A stretch of 64,000 nucleotides of DNA from CAWGJC01 sp965276665 (GCA_965276665.1 OZ255620.1:4774001-4838000), one strand, 5' to 3'; shown: positions 36,817 through 46,600, numbered from the stretch's first letter. The notes: a model not told the origin generated them from the sequence alone. A program made the numbers and translations.

Positions 36817-38982
36817 ATGAACGCGACGCTCGATCTGGCCATCGGCGGAATGACCTGCGCCGCCTGCGTGCGGCGGGTGGAGCGGGCGCTGGCGCGTGTG
36901 CCGGGCGTGGTGTCCGCGGAGGTCAACCTCGCGACCGAACGGGCGAGGATATCGGGAGGCGCGCCGGCCGAGGCGCTGATCGGCGCGGTGGGCGCCGCCG
37001 GCTACGTGGCGCGGCCGATCAACCCGGAGGCTCGGGCCGCGCCGGCGCGCAGCAGGCGAGACGCATATGAAGTGCTCTTGGCGGCTGTGCTCTCCGCACC
37101 TTTGCTGGGGGGGATGGTGGCGCACCTGCTGGGCTCCGCCTGGATGCTGCCGCCGGCCGCACAGCTTGCCCTGGCGACGCCGGTGCAATTCGGTTTGGGC
37201 TTCCGCTTCTATCGCGGCGCCTGGAAAGCCCTGACCACCCGCACGGCGACGATGGACGTGCTGGTGGCGCTCGGCACCAGCGCGGCCTGGGGGCTGAGCG
37301 TCGCCGCGCTGCTTCGGGGCGGCCCGCTCTACTTTGAGAGCGCCGCCGTCATCGTGACTCTCGTGCTGTTCGGCCGGATGCTGGAGTCGCACGCAAGGTG
37401 GCAGACCGCGTCGGCGATCCGTGGCCTCGCGGCCTTGCGTCCGGAGACCGCCCAGCTGCGCCGCGACGGCGAGGAGCGGGAGGTGCCGATCGCGGCGTTG
37501 CGCACGGGCGATATCGTGGTCGTGCGGCCGGGCGAGCGGGTGCCGGTGGATGGTGTCGTGCGGGAAGGTATCGGCGCGGTCGACCGGTCGATGCTCACCG
37601 GAGAGAGCCTGCCGGTGGAGGTCGGTCCGGGAGACGAGGTGACCGGCGGCACGATCGCGCTTGACGGCATGCTGACGATCGAGACACGTGCGGTGGGAGC
37701 AGAGACGGTGCTCGCCCGAATCGTGCGTCTGGTGGAGAGCGCGCAGGCCTCGAAGGCGCCGATCCAGCATCTGGTTGACCGGGTGAGCGCGGCTTTCGTC
37801 CCGGCTGTGCTGGGCCTTGCGCTCGCGACGTTCCTCGGCTGGATGCTGGCCGGCGTTGGCGTTTCCGCCGCGTTGTTGAACGCGGTCGCCGTGCTGGTGA
37901 TCGCCTGCCCCTGCGCGCTCGGTCTCGCCACGCCGACCGCGATCATGGCCGGCACCGGCGCGGCGGCGCGGGCGGGTATCCTGATCCGGGACGCGGCGGT
38001 GCTGGAGCGTGCAAAGGCCATCACTATGGTCGCGTTCGACAAGACCGGCACGCTCACCGAAGGCAAGCCGGTGCTTACCGATCTGATCCCGGCGGCCGGG
38101 GTGACGGAGCAGGCGCTGCTTGCGGCTGCGGTCGGCTTGCAGATGGGCAGTGAGCATCCTCTGGCGGAAGCGGTGCGGGCCCGTGCCGGCAATTCTCCGG
38201 AAGCTGCGGTGGCGGGTTTCCGCGCCTTTCCCGGCCGGGGTGTTTCCGGCCGGGTTCAGGGGCGGCCGCTTATGCTCGGGAACCGGCGCCTGCTTGAGGC
38301 GTCCGGGGTGCCGCCGGGGTCGCTCGACGCACAAATAGGGGCCCTCGAGGCACTGGGCCGCACGATCTCCTTCCTGGCGGAAACGGAGCCGGTTCCCCGC
38401 TGCCTCGGCCTGTTCGCCTTTGGTGATCGGGTGAAGCCTGAGGCCCATGCCGCGATCGCTGCGCTTCACGACCAGCAGCTCGCGACCGTCATGCTGACGG
38501 GCGATGGGGAAGGGGCAGCCCGTGCCGTCGCCGAGTCGCTCGGCATCGCGGCGTTTCGCGCCGGCATTCTCCCGCAGGACAAGGCGGCCGAGATTGCCCG
38601 GCTGCGGGCCGCAGGCCATGGGGTCGCGATGGTGGGAGATGGTGTGAACGATGCGCCGGCCCTGGCGGAGGCCGATATCGGCATCGCTATGGGCACCGGC
38701 ACCGATGTTGCGATGCAGACGGCCGGCATCACGCTGATGCGCGATGATCCGGCTCTGGTCGCTGCCGCGCTCGACATCGCCCGCCGAACCCGGCGCAAGA
38801 TCTACCAGGGACTGTTCTGGGCTTTTGCCTACAACTTGCTTGGATTGCCGCTCGCGGCGTTCGGTTTGTTGAACCCGGTCTTGGCGGGCTCCGCGATGGC
38901 GTTCAGCAGCGTCAGCGTGGTCGCCAATGCGCTGCTGCTCCGCTCCTGGCGTCCCGCTCGAGAAATGACCGACCGCCGCTGA
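36817..38982 (+). CDS. copA: Copper-translocating P-type ATPase
   Basis: A 721-residue P1B-ATPase. One N-terminal heavy-metal domain has GGMTCAACVRRV. The transmembrane metal site is CPC in VIACPCALGLATPTA near residue 365. The phosphorylated aspartate is in AFDKTGTLTEGKP and the hinge in MVGDGVNDAPALAEADIGIA. CPC with MTCAAC indicates Cu+ export from cytoplasm to periplasm. No CueR or CopZ gene is seen next to it. Confidence 0.93.
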   Translation: MNATLDLAIGGMTCAACVRRVERALARVPGVVSAEVNLATERARISGGAPAEALIGAVGAAGYVARPINPEARAAPARSRRDAYEVLLAAVLSAPLLGGMVAHLLGSAWMLPPAAQLALATPVQFGLGFRFYRGAWKALTTRTATMDVLVALGTSAAWGLSVAALLRGGPLYFESAAVIVTLVLFGRMLESHARWQTASAIRGLAALRPETAQLRRDGEEREVPIAALRTGDIVVVRPGERVPVDGVVREGIGAVDRSMLTGESLPVEVGPGDEVTGGTIALDGMLTIETRAVGAETVLARIVRLVESAQASKAPIQHLVDRVSAAFVPAVLGLALATFLGWMLAGVGVSAALLNAVAVLVIACPCALGLATPTAIMAGTGAAARAGILIRDAAVLERAKAITMVAFDKTGTLTEGKPVLTDLIPAAGVTEQALLAAAVGLQMGSEHPLAEAVRARAGNSPEAAVAGFRAFPGRGVSGRVQGRPLMLGNRRLLEASGVPPGSLDAQIGALEALGRTISFLAETEPVPRCLGLFAFGDRVKPEAHAAIAALHDQQLATVMLTGDGEGAARAVAESLGIAAFRAGILPQDKAAEIARLRAAGHGVAMVGDGVNDAPALAEADIGIAMGTGTDVAMQTAGITLMRDDPALVAAALDIARRTRRKIYQGLFWAFAYNLLGLPLAAFGLLNPVLAGSAMAFSSVSVVANALLLRSWRPAREMTDRR

Positions 38983-38991
38983 AACCCGCTT

Positions 38992-40173
38992 TCAACCCGG
39001 CATTAGGGCCGGGGCGAGGGCGGCATGCCGGGCGGCGGGATGCGCGGGGTTGCGGAACCGAATGCCCTCGGTGTCCAGCTCGTCGAGCAGGTCTAGCCGC
39101 AAGCTGCAGGTCACGGCCGCGACAGACCGGCCTGCCGGCGCGATCAGGAAGCGGCGCGTCTCGCCTTCGAACTCGTGCTCGCCGGAGAGGCGCGTCCAGC
39201 TAGCCCGATCGAGATCGTCGATCATCAGCGCGAGAATGCCGGGCCTGGTGCCGCTGAGCCGCGGTGCGGCGGTCTCGGCGAGCCGGCGCGCAACCGCCGC
39301 GGCGATGCCGTCACCCTGTCCCGCCCGGGCGGCGAGAACGAAGAGGCTGTCGCCGCCCGCAGTGACCGCGAGATGCGCCTCCGGCCCGAACGCCCCGCGA
39401 AGGCGGGATACGAGGCCGGTTTCATCGGCGCGGGCGGCGGCGAGGAGAAGCGGATCGAGCCGCAGCACCACCGCCTCGTCCTGATGCGCCCGGCGGCTTT
39501 CGCTCAGCATCGCCGTGATGCGCCGGTGCATGGCACCGAGAATGTCGCCCTCGCCGGCAAGCTCCTCGCGAAGGCCCTGCGGCAATGTCATCTTGAGCAG
39601 ATAGCGGCCGGGATGCGCGGCGAGCCAGCGCTGCAGATCGGGGTCGATCCGGTCCATGAGCCGGAACCAGGCGCCGCGATGCACCGCGCGCCCCTCTTCG
39701 GCCGACATCGCATCGCAGACGATCTCCGCCCGCTCACCCTGCCGCGCGATCAGCAGGTCGAAGGAAGTTTCTTCCTCTAGCCCAACGAAGCGGACGGAGA
39801 AGCCGCGCGCGCGGTGCAGCGCCGCCGTCCGGAGCAGGTGGAAGAACGGCGCGAGCGTCGCGTCGCCGGACAAGTCGTCGCGGATTCGCGCCACCAGCCG
39901 CTCGGCGGCCGCCTTTGGGAGCGAATCGGCCAGCGCCACCGCGTCCGCGGCCAGCGCTGCGGCCCCGCGTTCGACCGCGTTCGCCGGCGGGGCCGAGCGA
40001 GTGTGGTCGAGCGCGAGCTCGATGGCGTGACGCTGCAACGTGGCGCGGCCGGCGCGTGGGCCGTCTACGCCGGCACGGCCGATCGCGTCCAGCCTTTTGG
40101 CCCAGAGACGGCGCCCGGCGAGCCCGATGAAAGATGCGGGGGCACCGGCTGCCAAGGATCGCGTGCGTGCCAT
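38992..40173 (-). CDS. Conserved-looking protein of unknown function
   Basis: A 393-residue protein I do not recognise. It is soluble, with no signal peptide. Near residue 135 the run FVGLEEETSFDLLIARQGER, then AEIVCDAM, looks like the strand pattern of a PD-(D/E)xK nuclease fold (D...E-x-C), but the lysine is replaced by aspartate, so catalysis is unlikely. It sits downstream of fabI and aroC on the same strand, 65 bp after aroC. Confidence 0.7.
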   Translation of the reverse strand: MARTRSLAAGAPASFIGLAGRRLWAKRLDAIGRAGVDGPRAGRATLQRHAIELALDHTRSAPPANAVERGAAALAADAVALADSLPKAAAERLVARIRDDLSGDATLAPFFHLLRTAALHRARGFSVRFVGLEEETSFDLLIARQGERAEIVCDAMSAEEGRAVHRGAWFRLMDRIDPDLQRWLAAHPGRYLLKMTLPQGLREELAGEGDILGAMHRRITAMLSESRRAHQDEAVVLRLDPLLLAAARADETGLVSRLRGAFGPEAHLAVTAGGDSLFVLAARAGQGDGIAAAVARRLAETAAPRLSGTRPGILALMIDDLDRASWTRLSGEHEFEGETRRFLIAPAGRSVAAVTCSLRLDLLDELDTEGIRFRNPAHPAARHAALAPALMPG

Positions 40174-40238
40174 CGCGACAGCAACGCCGAACCCACGCTA
40201 TTTGTCCAAACGATTTTTGCGGAATCGCTTTTTGTCGA

Positions 40239-41339
40239 TCAGTTCCGCGGCAGGCGCGGCTTGGTCGGCGCGTCCGGGTTCTGCGCGCGGTGGCGCAGCA
40301 CGTGATCGGCCAGCACGCAGGCGACCATCGCCTCGCCGACCGGGACGGCGCGAATGCCGACGCACGGGTCGTGGCGGCCGCGCGTGCTCACCGTCACATC
40401 CTGGCCGAATCGATCGACCGAATTGCGTGGCGAAAGGATCGAGCTCGTCGGCTTGACCGCGAACCGCACCACGATTGGCTGGCCGGTCGAGATGCCGCCG
40501 GTGATGCCACCCGCGTGGTTGGAGGCGAAGGTCACCAGCCCGTCCTGCATCCGCATCTCGTCGGCATTCGCCTCGCCGGACAACACGGCCGCGGCGAAAC
40601 CGTCGCCGATCTCGACGCCCTTCACCGCATTGATCCCCATCAGCGCGCCGGCGAGATCGGCGTCGAGCTTGCCGTAGACCGGTGCGCCAAGGCCGGGCGG
40701 CACGCGGTCGGCCACCACTTCGATGATCGCGCCGATGGAGGATCCTGACTTCCGCACCTCACCGAGATAGCTCTCCCATTCCCGGGCGGCGATCGGATCG
40801 GGGCAGAAGAACGGATTTTGCGCCACCTCATCCCAGTTCCAGCGTGCGCGATCGATGCGATGAGCCCCGATCTGCACGAGCGCGCCGCGGATGCAAACGT
40901 CGCCCAGCACCTTCCGCGCGATCGCGCCGGCGGCGACGCGCATCGCAGTCTCGCGGGCTGAGGCGCGTCCGCCACCGCGGTAATCGCGCACGCCGTATTT
41001 CAGCGTGTAGGCGAGATCCGCGTGGCCGGGACGGAAGCTCTCGGCGATCTCGCCGTAATCCCGCGAGCGCTGGTCCACATTCTCGATCATCAACCCGATC
41101 GGCGTTCCGGTCGTCACGCCCTCGAACACGCCCGAGAGGATGCGGAGCTGATCGGGCTCCTGCCGCTGTGTCGTGAAGCGGGATTGGCCGGGTCGTCGAC
41201 GGTCCAGCCAGGGCTGGATGTCCTCCGCCGACAAGGGGATACGCGGCGGGCAGCCATCCACCACGCCGCCGATCGCCGGGCCATGGCTCTCACCCCAGGT
41301 GGTGACGCGGAACAGATGACCGAAGCTGTTATGCGACAT
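40239..41339 (-). CDS. aroC: Chorismate synthase
   Basis: A 366-residue enzyme that makes chorismate, the last shikimate-pathway step. The start MSHNSFGHLFRVTTWGESHG and the blocks GRASARETAMRVAAGA near residue 130 and the late RHDPCVGIRAVPVGEAM match chorismate synthase signatures. FMN-dependent, cytoplasmic. It follows fabI by 6 bp, an order common in alphaproteobacteria, and it feeds the trp genes at 12-14 kb. Confidence 0.97.
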   Translation of the reverse strand: MSHNSFGHLFRVTTWGESHGPAIGGVVDGCPPRIPLSAEDIQPWLDRRRPGQSRFTTQRQEPDQLRILSGVFEGVTTGTPIGLMIENVDQRSRDYGEIAESFRPGHADLAYTLKYGVRDYRGGGRASARETAMRVAAGAIARKVLGDVCIRGALVQIGAHRIDRARWNWDEVAQNPFFCPDPIAAREWESYLGEVRKSGSSIGAIIEVVADRVPPGLGAPVYGKLDADLAGALMGINAVKGVEIGDGFAAAVLSGEANADEMRMQDGLVTFASNHAGGITGGISTGQPIVVRFAVKPTSSILSPRNSVDRFGQDVTVSTRGRHDPCVGIRAVPVGEAMVACVLADHVLRHRAQNPDAPTKPRLPRN

Positions 41340-41345
41340 CGCGGC

Positions 41346-42197
41346 TCAGTCGTTCGGAGCCAGCGCGATGTCGGGGGCGTCCGGGTTCTTCATGCCGACG
41401 ACATGATAGCCGCAATCGACATGATGCACCTCGCCGCTCACCCCGGCGCCGAGATCGGAGAGCAGGTAGACCGCGCTGCCGCCTACCTCCTCGATCGTGA
41501 CGTTGCGGCCGAGCGGGGCATTGAGCTGGTTCCAGCGCAGGATGTAGCGGAAATCGCCGATCCCGCCGGCGGCGGCCAGTGTGCGGATCGGCCCCGCGCT
41601 GATCGCGTTCACCCGGATGTTGCGCGGCCCGAGATCGGCCGCAAGATAGCGCACCGAGGCTTCGAGCGCCGCCTTGGCAAGGCCCATGACATTGTAATGC
41701 GGCATCACCCGCTCGGCGCCGAGATAGGAGAGTGTCAGCAGCGAGCCGCCCTCGTTCATCATCGGCTCGGCGCGCTGGCAGACCGCGGTGAAGGAATAGC
41801 AGGAAATGTCCATCGCCTGCAGGAAGGCCTCGCGCGGCGTCGCCAGATACTGGCCGCGGAGATAGGCCTTGTCGGCCCAGCCTATCGCGTGAACCAGGAA
41901 GTCGAGCCGGCCCCATTCAGCGCCAATCCGCGCGAAGGCGGCATCGAGGCTCGCATCGGAACCGACGTCGCACGGGACGAGCAGGGAGGCGCCGACGCTC
42001 TCGGCCAGCGGCCGGACGCGTTTCTCCAATGTCTCGTTCTGATAGGTAAAGGCGAGCTCCGCCCCCTGGGCCGCGCAGGCCGCCGCGATTCCCCAGGCGA
42101 TGGAGCGATCATTCGCGACTCCCATGACAAGGCCGCGCTTGCCCTGCATCAGCGTTCCTCGGGCGGGCAGGCTCGCGGGTGCGCCGTGGGACATCAT
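41346..42197 (-). CDS. fabI: Enoyl-ACP reductase (NADH), FabI type
   Basis: A 283-residue short-chain dehydrogenase relative. The N-terminal LMQGKRGLVMGVANDRSIAW is the FabI NADH loop, and the catalytic pair is Y-x6-K in SYLGAERVMPHYNVMGLAKA. It reduces enoyl-ACP in fatty acid elongation and is the target of triclosan-type inhibitors. Two adjacent ATGs (42197, 42194) follow AAGGAG; spacing slightly favours the second. Confidence 0.96.
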   Translation of the reverse strand: MMSHGAPASLPARGTLMQGKRGLVMGVANDRSIAWGIAAACAAQGAELAFTYQNETLEKRVRPLAESVGASLLVPCDVGSDASLDAAFARIGAEWGRLDFLVHAIGWADKAYLRGQYLATPREAFLQAMDISCYSFTAVCQRAEPMMNEGGSLLTLSYLGAERVMPHYNVMGLAKAALEASVRYLAADLGPRNIRVNAISAGPIRTLAAAGGIGDFRYILRWNQLNAPLGRNVTIEEVGGSAVYLLSDLGAGVSGEVHHVDCGYHVVGMKNPDAPDIALAPND

Positions 42198-42335
42198 GTC
42201 TCCTTGTAGGAGTTTCTGGCAATCGGGGAGCGTCGTCGCACGGAGGCAGCACGACGGGCAAGTCCGGCCTGGCCAAGCTCGGCTTGGCAAGGTGGGATGT
42301 GCCTCCCACCATATAGGGCACGAAGGAGCCCGAAG

Positions 42336-42968
42336 ATGTCCGACCTCGCCTTGGCCGACTCTGTTGCCGAACACGATGCCGAAATTGCCGCCACGAGCGG
42401 TCCGTTCGCATTATTCCGCGCCTGGCTCGAGGAGGCAGAGGCGGGTGAGCCGAACGACCCGAACGCGATGACGGTCGCCACCGCGACACGGGATGGGGCT
42501 CCTTCGGCGCGGATCGTGCTCCTCAAGGGGATCGACCCACGCGGCTTCGTCTTCTACACCAACAAGCAGAGCCGGAAAGGCAGCGAACTCGCGGTGAATC
42601 AGCGCGCCGCCTTGCTGTTCCACTGGAAATCGCTTCGCCGGCAGGTGCGGATCGAGGGCGCGATCGAGGACGTGACGCCGGCGGAAGCCGATGCTTATTT
42701 CGCGAGCCGCGCGCGGGTTTCACGCTTGGGCGCGGCGGCGTCCGACCAATCCCGCCCGCTCGCGTCGCGGGCTCTGCTCGAGGAACGCGTGCGGAACCTG
42801 GACGCCCAGCACCCCGGTGAAGACATCCCCCGGCCGCCGCATTGGTCCGGCTATCGGGTGCTGCCCGCCTACTTCGAATTCTGGCGCGACATGCCCTTCC
42901 GCCTCCACGACCGGCTGGTCCTCACCCCGGCGAGAGAGGGGTGGGCGGTCTCGCGCCTCTATCCCTGA
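42336..42968 (+). CDS. pdxH: Pyridoxamine 5'-phosphate oxidase
   Basis: A 210-residue FMN enzyme that makes pyridoxal phosphate. MTVATATRDGAPSARIVLLK, then GFVFYTNKQSRKGSELAVN near residue 85, are the FMN-binding core, and the C-terminal block YRVLPAYFEFWRDMPFRLHD and RLYP ends the family pattern. ATG at 42336 has GAAGGAG 8 bases upstream. It is divergent from fabI across 138 bp. Its product is the cofactor of TrpB and the aminotransferases in the window. Confidence 0.96.
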   Translation: MSDLALADSVAEHDAEIAATSGPFALFRAWLEEAEAGEPNDPNAMTVATATRDGAPSARIVLLKGIDPRGFVFYTNKQSRKGSELAVNQRAALLFHWKSLRRQVRIEGAIEDVTPAEADAYFASRARVSRLGAAASDQSRPLASRALLEERVRNLDAQHPGEDIPRPPHWSGYRVLPAYFEFWRDMPFRLHDRLVLTPAREGWAVSRLYP

Positions 42969-43032
42969 GATCGGTGCGGGTGTGGGAGGTTTGCGCCCGT
43001 CCGGGGCGCGTGGCATAAGCCCGGGCATCGGC

Positions 43033-43109
43033 CGGAGCGTAGCGCAGTCTGGTAGCGCATCAGTCTGGGGGACTGGGGGTCGTGGGTTCGAATCCCGCCG
43101 CTCCGACCA
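43033..43109 (+). tRNA. tRNA-Pro(GGG)
   Basis: A 77-nt cloverleaf. Acceptor CGGAGCG/CGCTCCG, D stem GCGC/GCGC, anticodon stem TCAGT/ACTGG around CTGGGGG (anticodon GGG), T stem intact, CCA encoded. Its 3' half is repeated, with changes, at 46601-46648, so it is the probable integration site of the element that follows. Confidence 0.97.
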
Positions 43110-43796
43110 TCATATCAATGACTTAGCGGTATGCTTTGGTTCATCGGCGTGAATTTGTCCGCATGGTGTCTGAAGAATGTGCAAGGTCGGTGACGATTGT
43201 GTGAAGGACGATCTCAAAGCCTGCTCGCCGCCTACGATCAGGCCGGTGTTTGCGGCCTAGCGACGGATCGGGGCGGCGATGAAGGAGCTGCGAGGATGGC
43301 GCCGGCGAGGGGTGAGGCGAGGCGCTGAGGTCCGCTCTGCACCCTTCAGCTGTGGTACGTGATCAGCGTGCCCCCGCGGTGTCGCTTGAAAGGGCGAAAT
43401 TGTTCGCGCTGTAGCTGCCGGCGAATTTCAGGTCTCCAACGATGGAGGCCCCCTCGGTGACGGTGAGCGTGCCACCGCTGTAACTCAGACTATCGGCCGC
43501 GGTGACGCGCAAATCGATAGCGTCGTTGCTGCCGAAGCCGGCAATCTTGCCGAGGAAGTTCTGCGGCGTGTGCAGCTCAAGGTCTATGCCGACACCGGTA
43601 AAATCGACGGTCTGACCTGTCGAGGAACCAGCGAACAGCCGTGCTGCCGCATCGGTCCCGAGCGCGAGCGTACCGTGACCGAGGAGCGCGTTCTGGAACA
43701 GCATCTGGCCTGTATCGGTGATCGTGCTGTCGTTGACGACTGCGCCGAGGAACTGCAGGCCGCCCAAGCTTACCGACGCGTTGCCCTCGTTGATTA

Positions 43797-44837
43797 GAGC
43801 ATGACGCGATTTGACGGAATCGGGATTCCCGAATCGGGGGATGTCTGATTCACCCTCCATGCTGGAGCGGAGGCCAGCGTGGATGACGGCTCCCTATTCG
43901 GTGGATTTTCGATCTCGGGCGCTGGCGCGGAAGGCGGCGGGCGAGACGCATCGCGAGATCGCGGCGGCGCTGCGGATCAGCCCGTCGTGCGTCTCCAAGT
44001 GGGTGCGTCGCCAGCGGGAGACGGGCTCGTTGAAGCCGGACAAGATCGGCGGCCGCAAGCCGCGAACGCTATCGGGCGAATGCGCCGAGTGGCTTCGCCG
44101 GCGGGTGGCCGCCGGCCCGGTCACCTTGAGAGGGCTGACGGCCGAGTTGGCGGACCGGGGGATCAAGACCCAGCCCCGGGCGGTGTGGGTGTTCCTGCAC
44201 GCCGAAGGGCTCAGCTTCAAAAAAAACCCTGCTGCCGGAGGAGCAGACGCGGCCTGACGTGGCCCGCCGGCGCGCGCGGTGGAAGGCTTACCAGAGCCGG
44301 ATCGCACCCTCGCGCCTGGTGTTCATCGACGAGACGTGGGTCAAGACCAACATGGCGCCTCTGCGCGGCTGGGGACCTCGAGGCAAGCGCCTGAAGGGCC
44401 ATGCGCCCTACGGCCACTGGAAGACCCTCACCTTCATCGCCGCTCTGCGCCACGACCGCATCGACGCGCCCTTCGTCATCGACGGACCCATCAACGGCGA
44501 GATGTTCCTGCTCTATGTCGAGACCCAGCTCGCCCCGACTCTGTCACCAGGCGACGTCGTCGTCATGGACAACCTGGGCAGCCACAAGGGCAAGGCCGCG
44601 CGGGCCGCCATCAGAGCCAGAGGCGCGCACCTCATCTTCCTGCCGCCCTACAGCCCCGACCTGAACCCGATCGAGCAGGTCTTCGCAAAGCTCAAGCACC
44701 TCATGCGAAAAGCCCAGCCCCGCAGCGTCGAGGCCACCTGGCGACGGGTCGGCGAACTGCTCGATCTCTTCAGCCCCACCGAGTGCGCCAACTATCTCGC
44801 CAACTCCGGCTATGTTCCGTGTGAACGAGTCCCGTTC
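43797..44837 (+). mobile_element. IS630-family insertion sequence
   Basis: A 1.04-kb element flanked by TA on both sides (43795-43796 and 44838-44839), the target duplication of IS630/Tc1-mariner elements. Its ends are imperfect inverted repeats (left GAGCATGACGCGATTTGACG, right reverse complement GAACGGGACTCGTTCACACG). Joining the host gene across one TA gives an unbroken frame ...GPSLINEGNA..., which fixes the borders. It encodes one frameshifted transposase. Confidence 0.9.
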
Positions 44838-44840
44838 TAG
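43883..44840 (+). CDS. IS630-family transposase in two frames (frameshift at A8 run)
   Basis: The first frame (ATG 43883, stop 44257) carries a helix-turn-helix, AGETHREIAAALRISPSCVS. The second frame runs on from KTLLPEEQTRPDVARRRARW and holds the DDE triad: VFIDETWVKTNM, VVMDNLGSHK and PYSPDLNPIEQVFAKLKH. The switch is at eight A residues (44219-44226) and needs +1 (or -2). Many IS630 relatives use such A-runs for programmed or transcriptional slippage; alternatively one extra A has disabled it. The stop TAG is completed by the TA target plus the flanking G. Confidence 0.85.
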
Positions 44841-46147
44841 CGACGGGCCGATTGCCTCGCCGGCGGAATTCGTGAAGCCGAGACGCGCGAACTGCTCCAT
44901 GTCCACCGTGCCGTTGCCAGTGAGATGGGTGATCGAGGCCGGGCCTGTGTCGGTCAGCGTACCGTCGATTTGCAACACCCCGCTGCTCGTGAAGGTTTCC
45001 ATGTTCCGGAATTCCAGCGCTCCGCCACCGGCGACCGCGATGTTCCCCTGACTGCTCATGGTGGCCGGTGCGAAGTCGATGAAGCCCGCGCCGTCGCCGA
45101 TGATAAGGGATCCGGGGTTCTCGACATTCCCGTTCTCGATCGCGGTCTCGGAACCGATGCCGACGACATTGATCGTGCCGCTGTTGAGCAGGTCGTAACC
45201 CGTGTGCACCTCAAGCGCGCCCGAGGCCGCGGCGGTCAGCATCCCGGCATTGACGAACCGCGCGGTGTTGACCTCGGTGTCGCCCCCATTGCTAAGCGCG
45301 ATGGTTCCTTTGTTCACGAGCGCCGTCTCGGGGTCGAGGCCCGAATCATTCAACAAGTTGAGCGTGGTCTCCGACCCGAGCACGAGCTCGCCATTGAGCG
45401 AATTGCTGCTGCCGGACTCCCGTCCGACGGATAGGTCTCCATTGCTCAGAGTGATCGTGTCATCCTGCAGGATGAGGCTGCCAACGCCGATCAGTTCCGT
45501 GTCGTTGCTGATCGTGATAATGCCCGGGCCGCTACCGGCCGCCGGTGACGCGAAAACCGTTCTCGACGTAGACGATGTCGGCCAACCCGGGCTGGTTCGG
45601 CTTGCCGGCGTCCAGCACGAGCGGACCCTGCCAGGTGACGCCGTCCAGCGTGCCATGCAACGTGGCCTTGAAATCGCCACCGTTCGCGATGATGGTGCCT
45701 CCCGCGATGGTGGCGTTCCTCTCGAGAACCAACGTGCCGGCGTCGAGCGCCAATGTAGTGCCGACAGTGAGCGTGTCGCCGACCTGCAGCGTGGCGCCGG
45801 CATCGTCGATCGTCACGGAATGCGCATGGTCGCTCGCGAGAACCATCACGGTGTAGGTGCCCGCCGCCGCGATCGTCACATCGTCGGCGGCGGTCGGCAC
45901 TGTGCCCGTGCTCCATTTCGAGCCGCTGTTCCAGCTTCCGGTAACCGGGTTCTTCCACGAGACCCGCGCCATGAACACCTCCTTCGCCCGCCACTGTTCC
46001 GTGCGGTGTCTGATGCCGGAACGAGGTTGGCGCTGCACTTGGTGGGAGTCTACTTTGGATGGGAGAAGCAATCGGCCGCCCAGCGCGAGGGATTTTGCGC
46101 AAGATCGCGCAAAAGTCCCTGCCGAGTGGGCGGGTTGAGTTAGCTGG

Positions 46148-46471
46148 TCAGTCGTCCTTGACGCGGCTCTCTATTGCCTTCGCAAGATCGAGCGCCACGT
46201 CGGACAGCAGGTAAGCGGCCGCGCTTTCCAGGAACTCGTCTGCCCTGCTCAGCGCCGCGAGAATCTGCGACAAGCCGAGCATATGCCGGCCGATGATCGA
46301 CAGGTCATCTCCGAGATCAATCATGCCCACGCCTCCCCGTCGAGGAGATCGCAGGTCTTTCGCCGGATACAGCGAGACCTGCTCGCGGATCGCCTTGTAG
46401 CGGTCGTAAACGAGCTTGTTGGCGATCTCGATCCGCCAGTTCTTCTCGTGCTGGTGGTCGGGGGTAGCCAA
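46148..46471 (-). CDS. Small protein of unknown function beside integrase remnant
   Basis: A 107-residue frame starting at TTG 46471 (LATPDHQHEKNWRIEIANKL) with GAGGA 4 bases upstream. An internal ATG at 46324 would give only MIDLGDDLSIIGRHML and the rest. The chain is mostly helical (SQILAALSRADEFLESAAAY). I do not recognise it. It lies just after the recombinase remnant on the same strand and is probably element cargo. Confidence 0.5.
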   Translation of the reverse strand: MATPDHQHEKNWRIEIANKLVYDRYKAIREQVSLYPAKDLRSPRRGGVGMIDLGDDLSIIGRHMLGLSQILAALSRADEFLESAAAYLLSDVALDLAKAIESRVKDD

Positions 46472-46481
46472 GGAATCCTCG

Positions 46482-46567
46482 TCAAGCCGACACCGTGACG
46501 ATAGTCCCACACGCTCCGTCGCGGCGCGCAGCGGATCGTCGAGCAGGTGTGCATACCGCTGGGTGGT
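46482..46567 (-). pseudogene. Tyrosine recombinase C-terminal fragment
   Basis: Reading leftward from 46567 gives TTQRYAHLLDDPLRAATERV, the C-terminus of a phage-type integrase, including the nucleophilic tyrosine in RYAHL. After VG a one-base loss shifts frame; in the next frame TIVTVSA and a stop (46482) complete a normal ending. Upstream only a stop (TAG, 46568-46570) and 30 bp remain before the tRNA fragment, so the rest of the integrase is deleted. Confidence 0.75.
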
Positions 46568-46600
46568 CTAAGTGGCTGAGTTGAAATGGAGGCATTTTTA

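Larger units (their letters stand above)
43346..45972 (-). pseudogene. Beta-strand-repeat secreted/surface protein, broken by two frameshifts and an IS
   Basis: The ancestral gene runs leftward from ATG 45972. The N-terminus MARVSWKNPVTGSWNSGSKW opens a chain of repeating Gly/Asn/Thr-rich strands (TLTVGTTLALDAGTLVLE and similar), as in autotransporter passenger or type-I-secreted proteins; no signal peptide is visible. A frame change near 45540 separates the first ~145 codons from the rest. IS630 sits at 43797-44837. A missing G in a G5 run (43371-43375) replaces the expected end GTLITYHS (stop 43346) with an early stop at 43363. Function is lost. Confidence 0.85.

Noticed and set aside
36172..38619. 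815-codon minus-strand open frame across the amidohydrolase and copper ATPase genes
   Set aside because: Long because of high GC at third positions; composition is Arg/His/Gly-rich and no domain is seen, while the plus strand carries complete P-type ATPase motifs.
43110..43345. Possible transposase or integrase gene right of tRNA-Pro
   Set aside because: No frame of useful length or motif was found; the stretch may hold element debris but nothing I can name.
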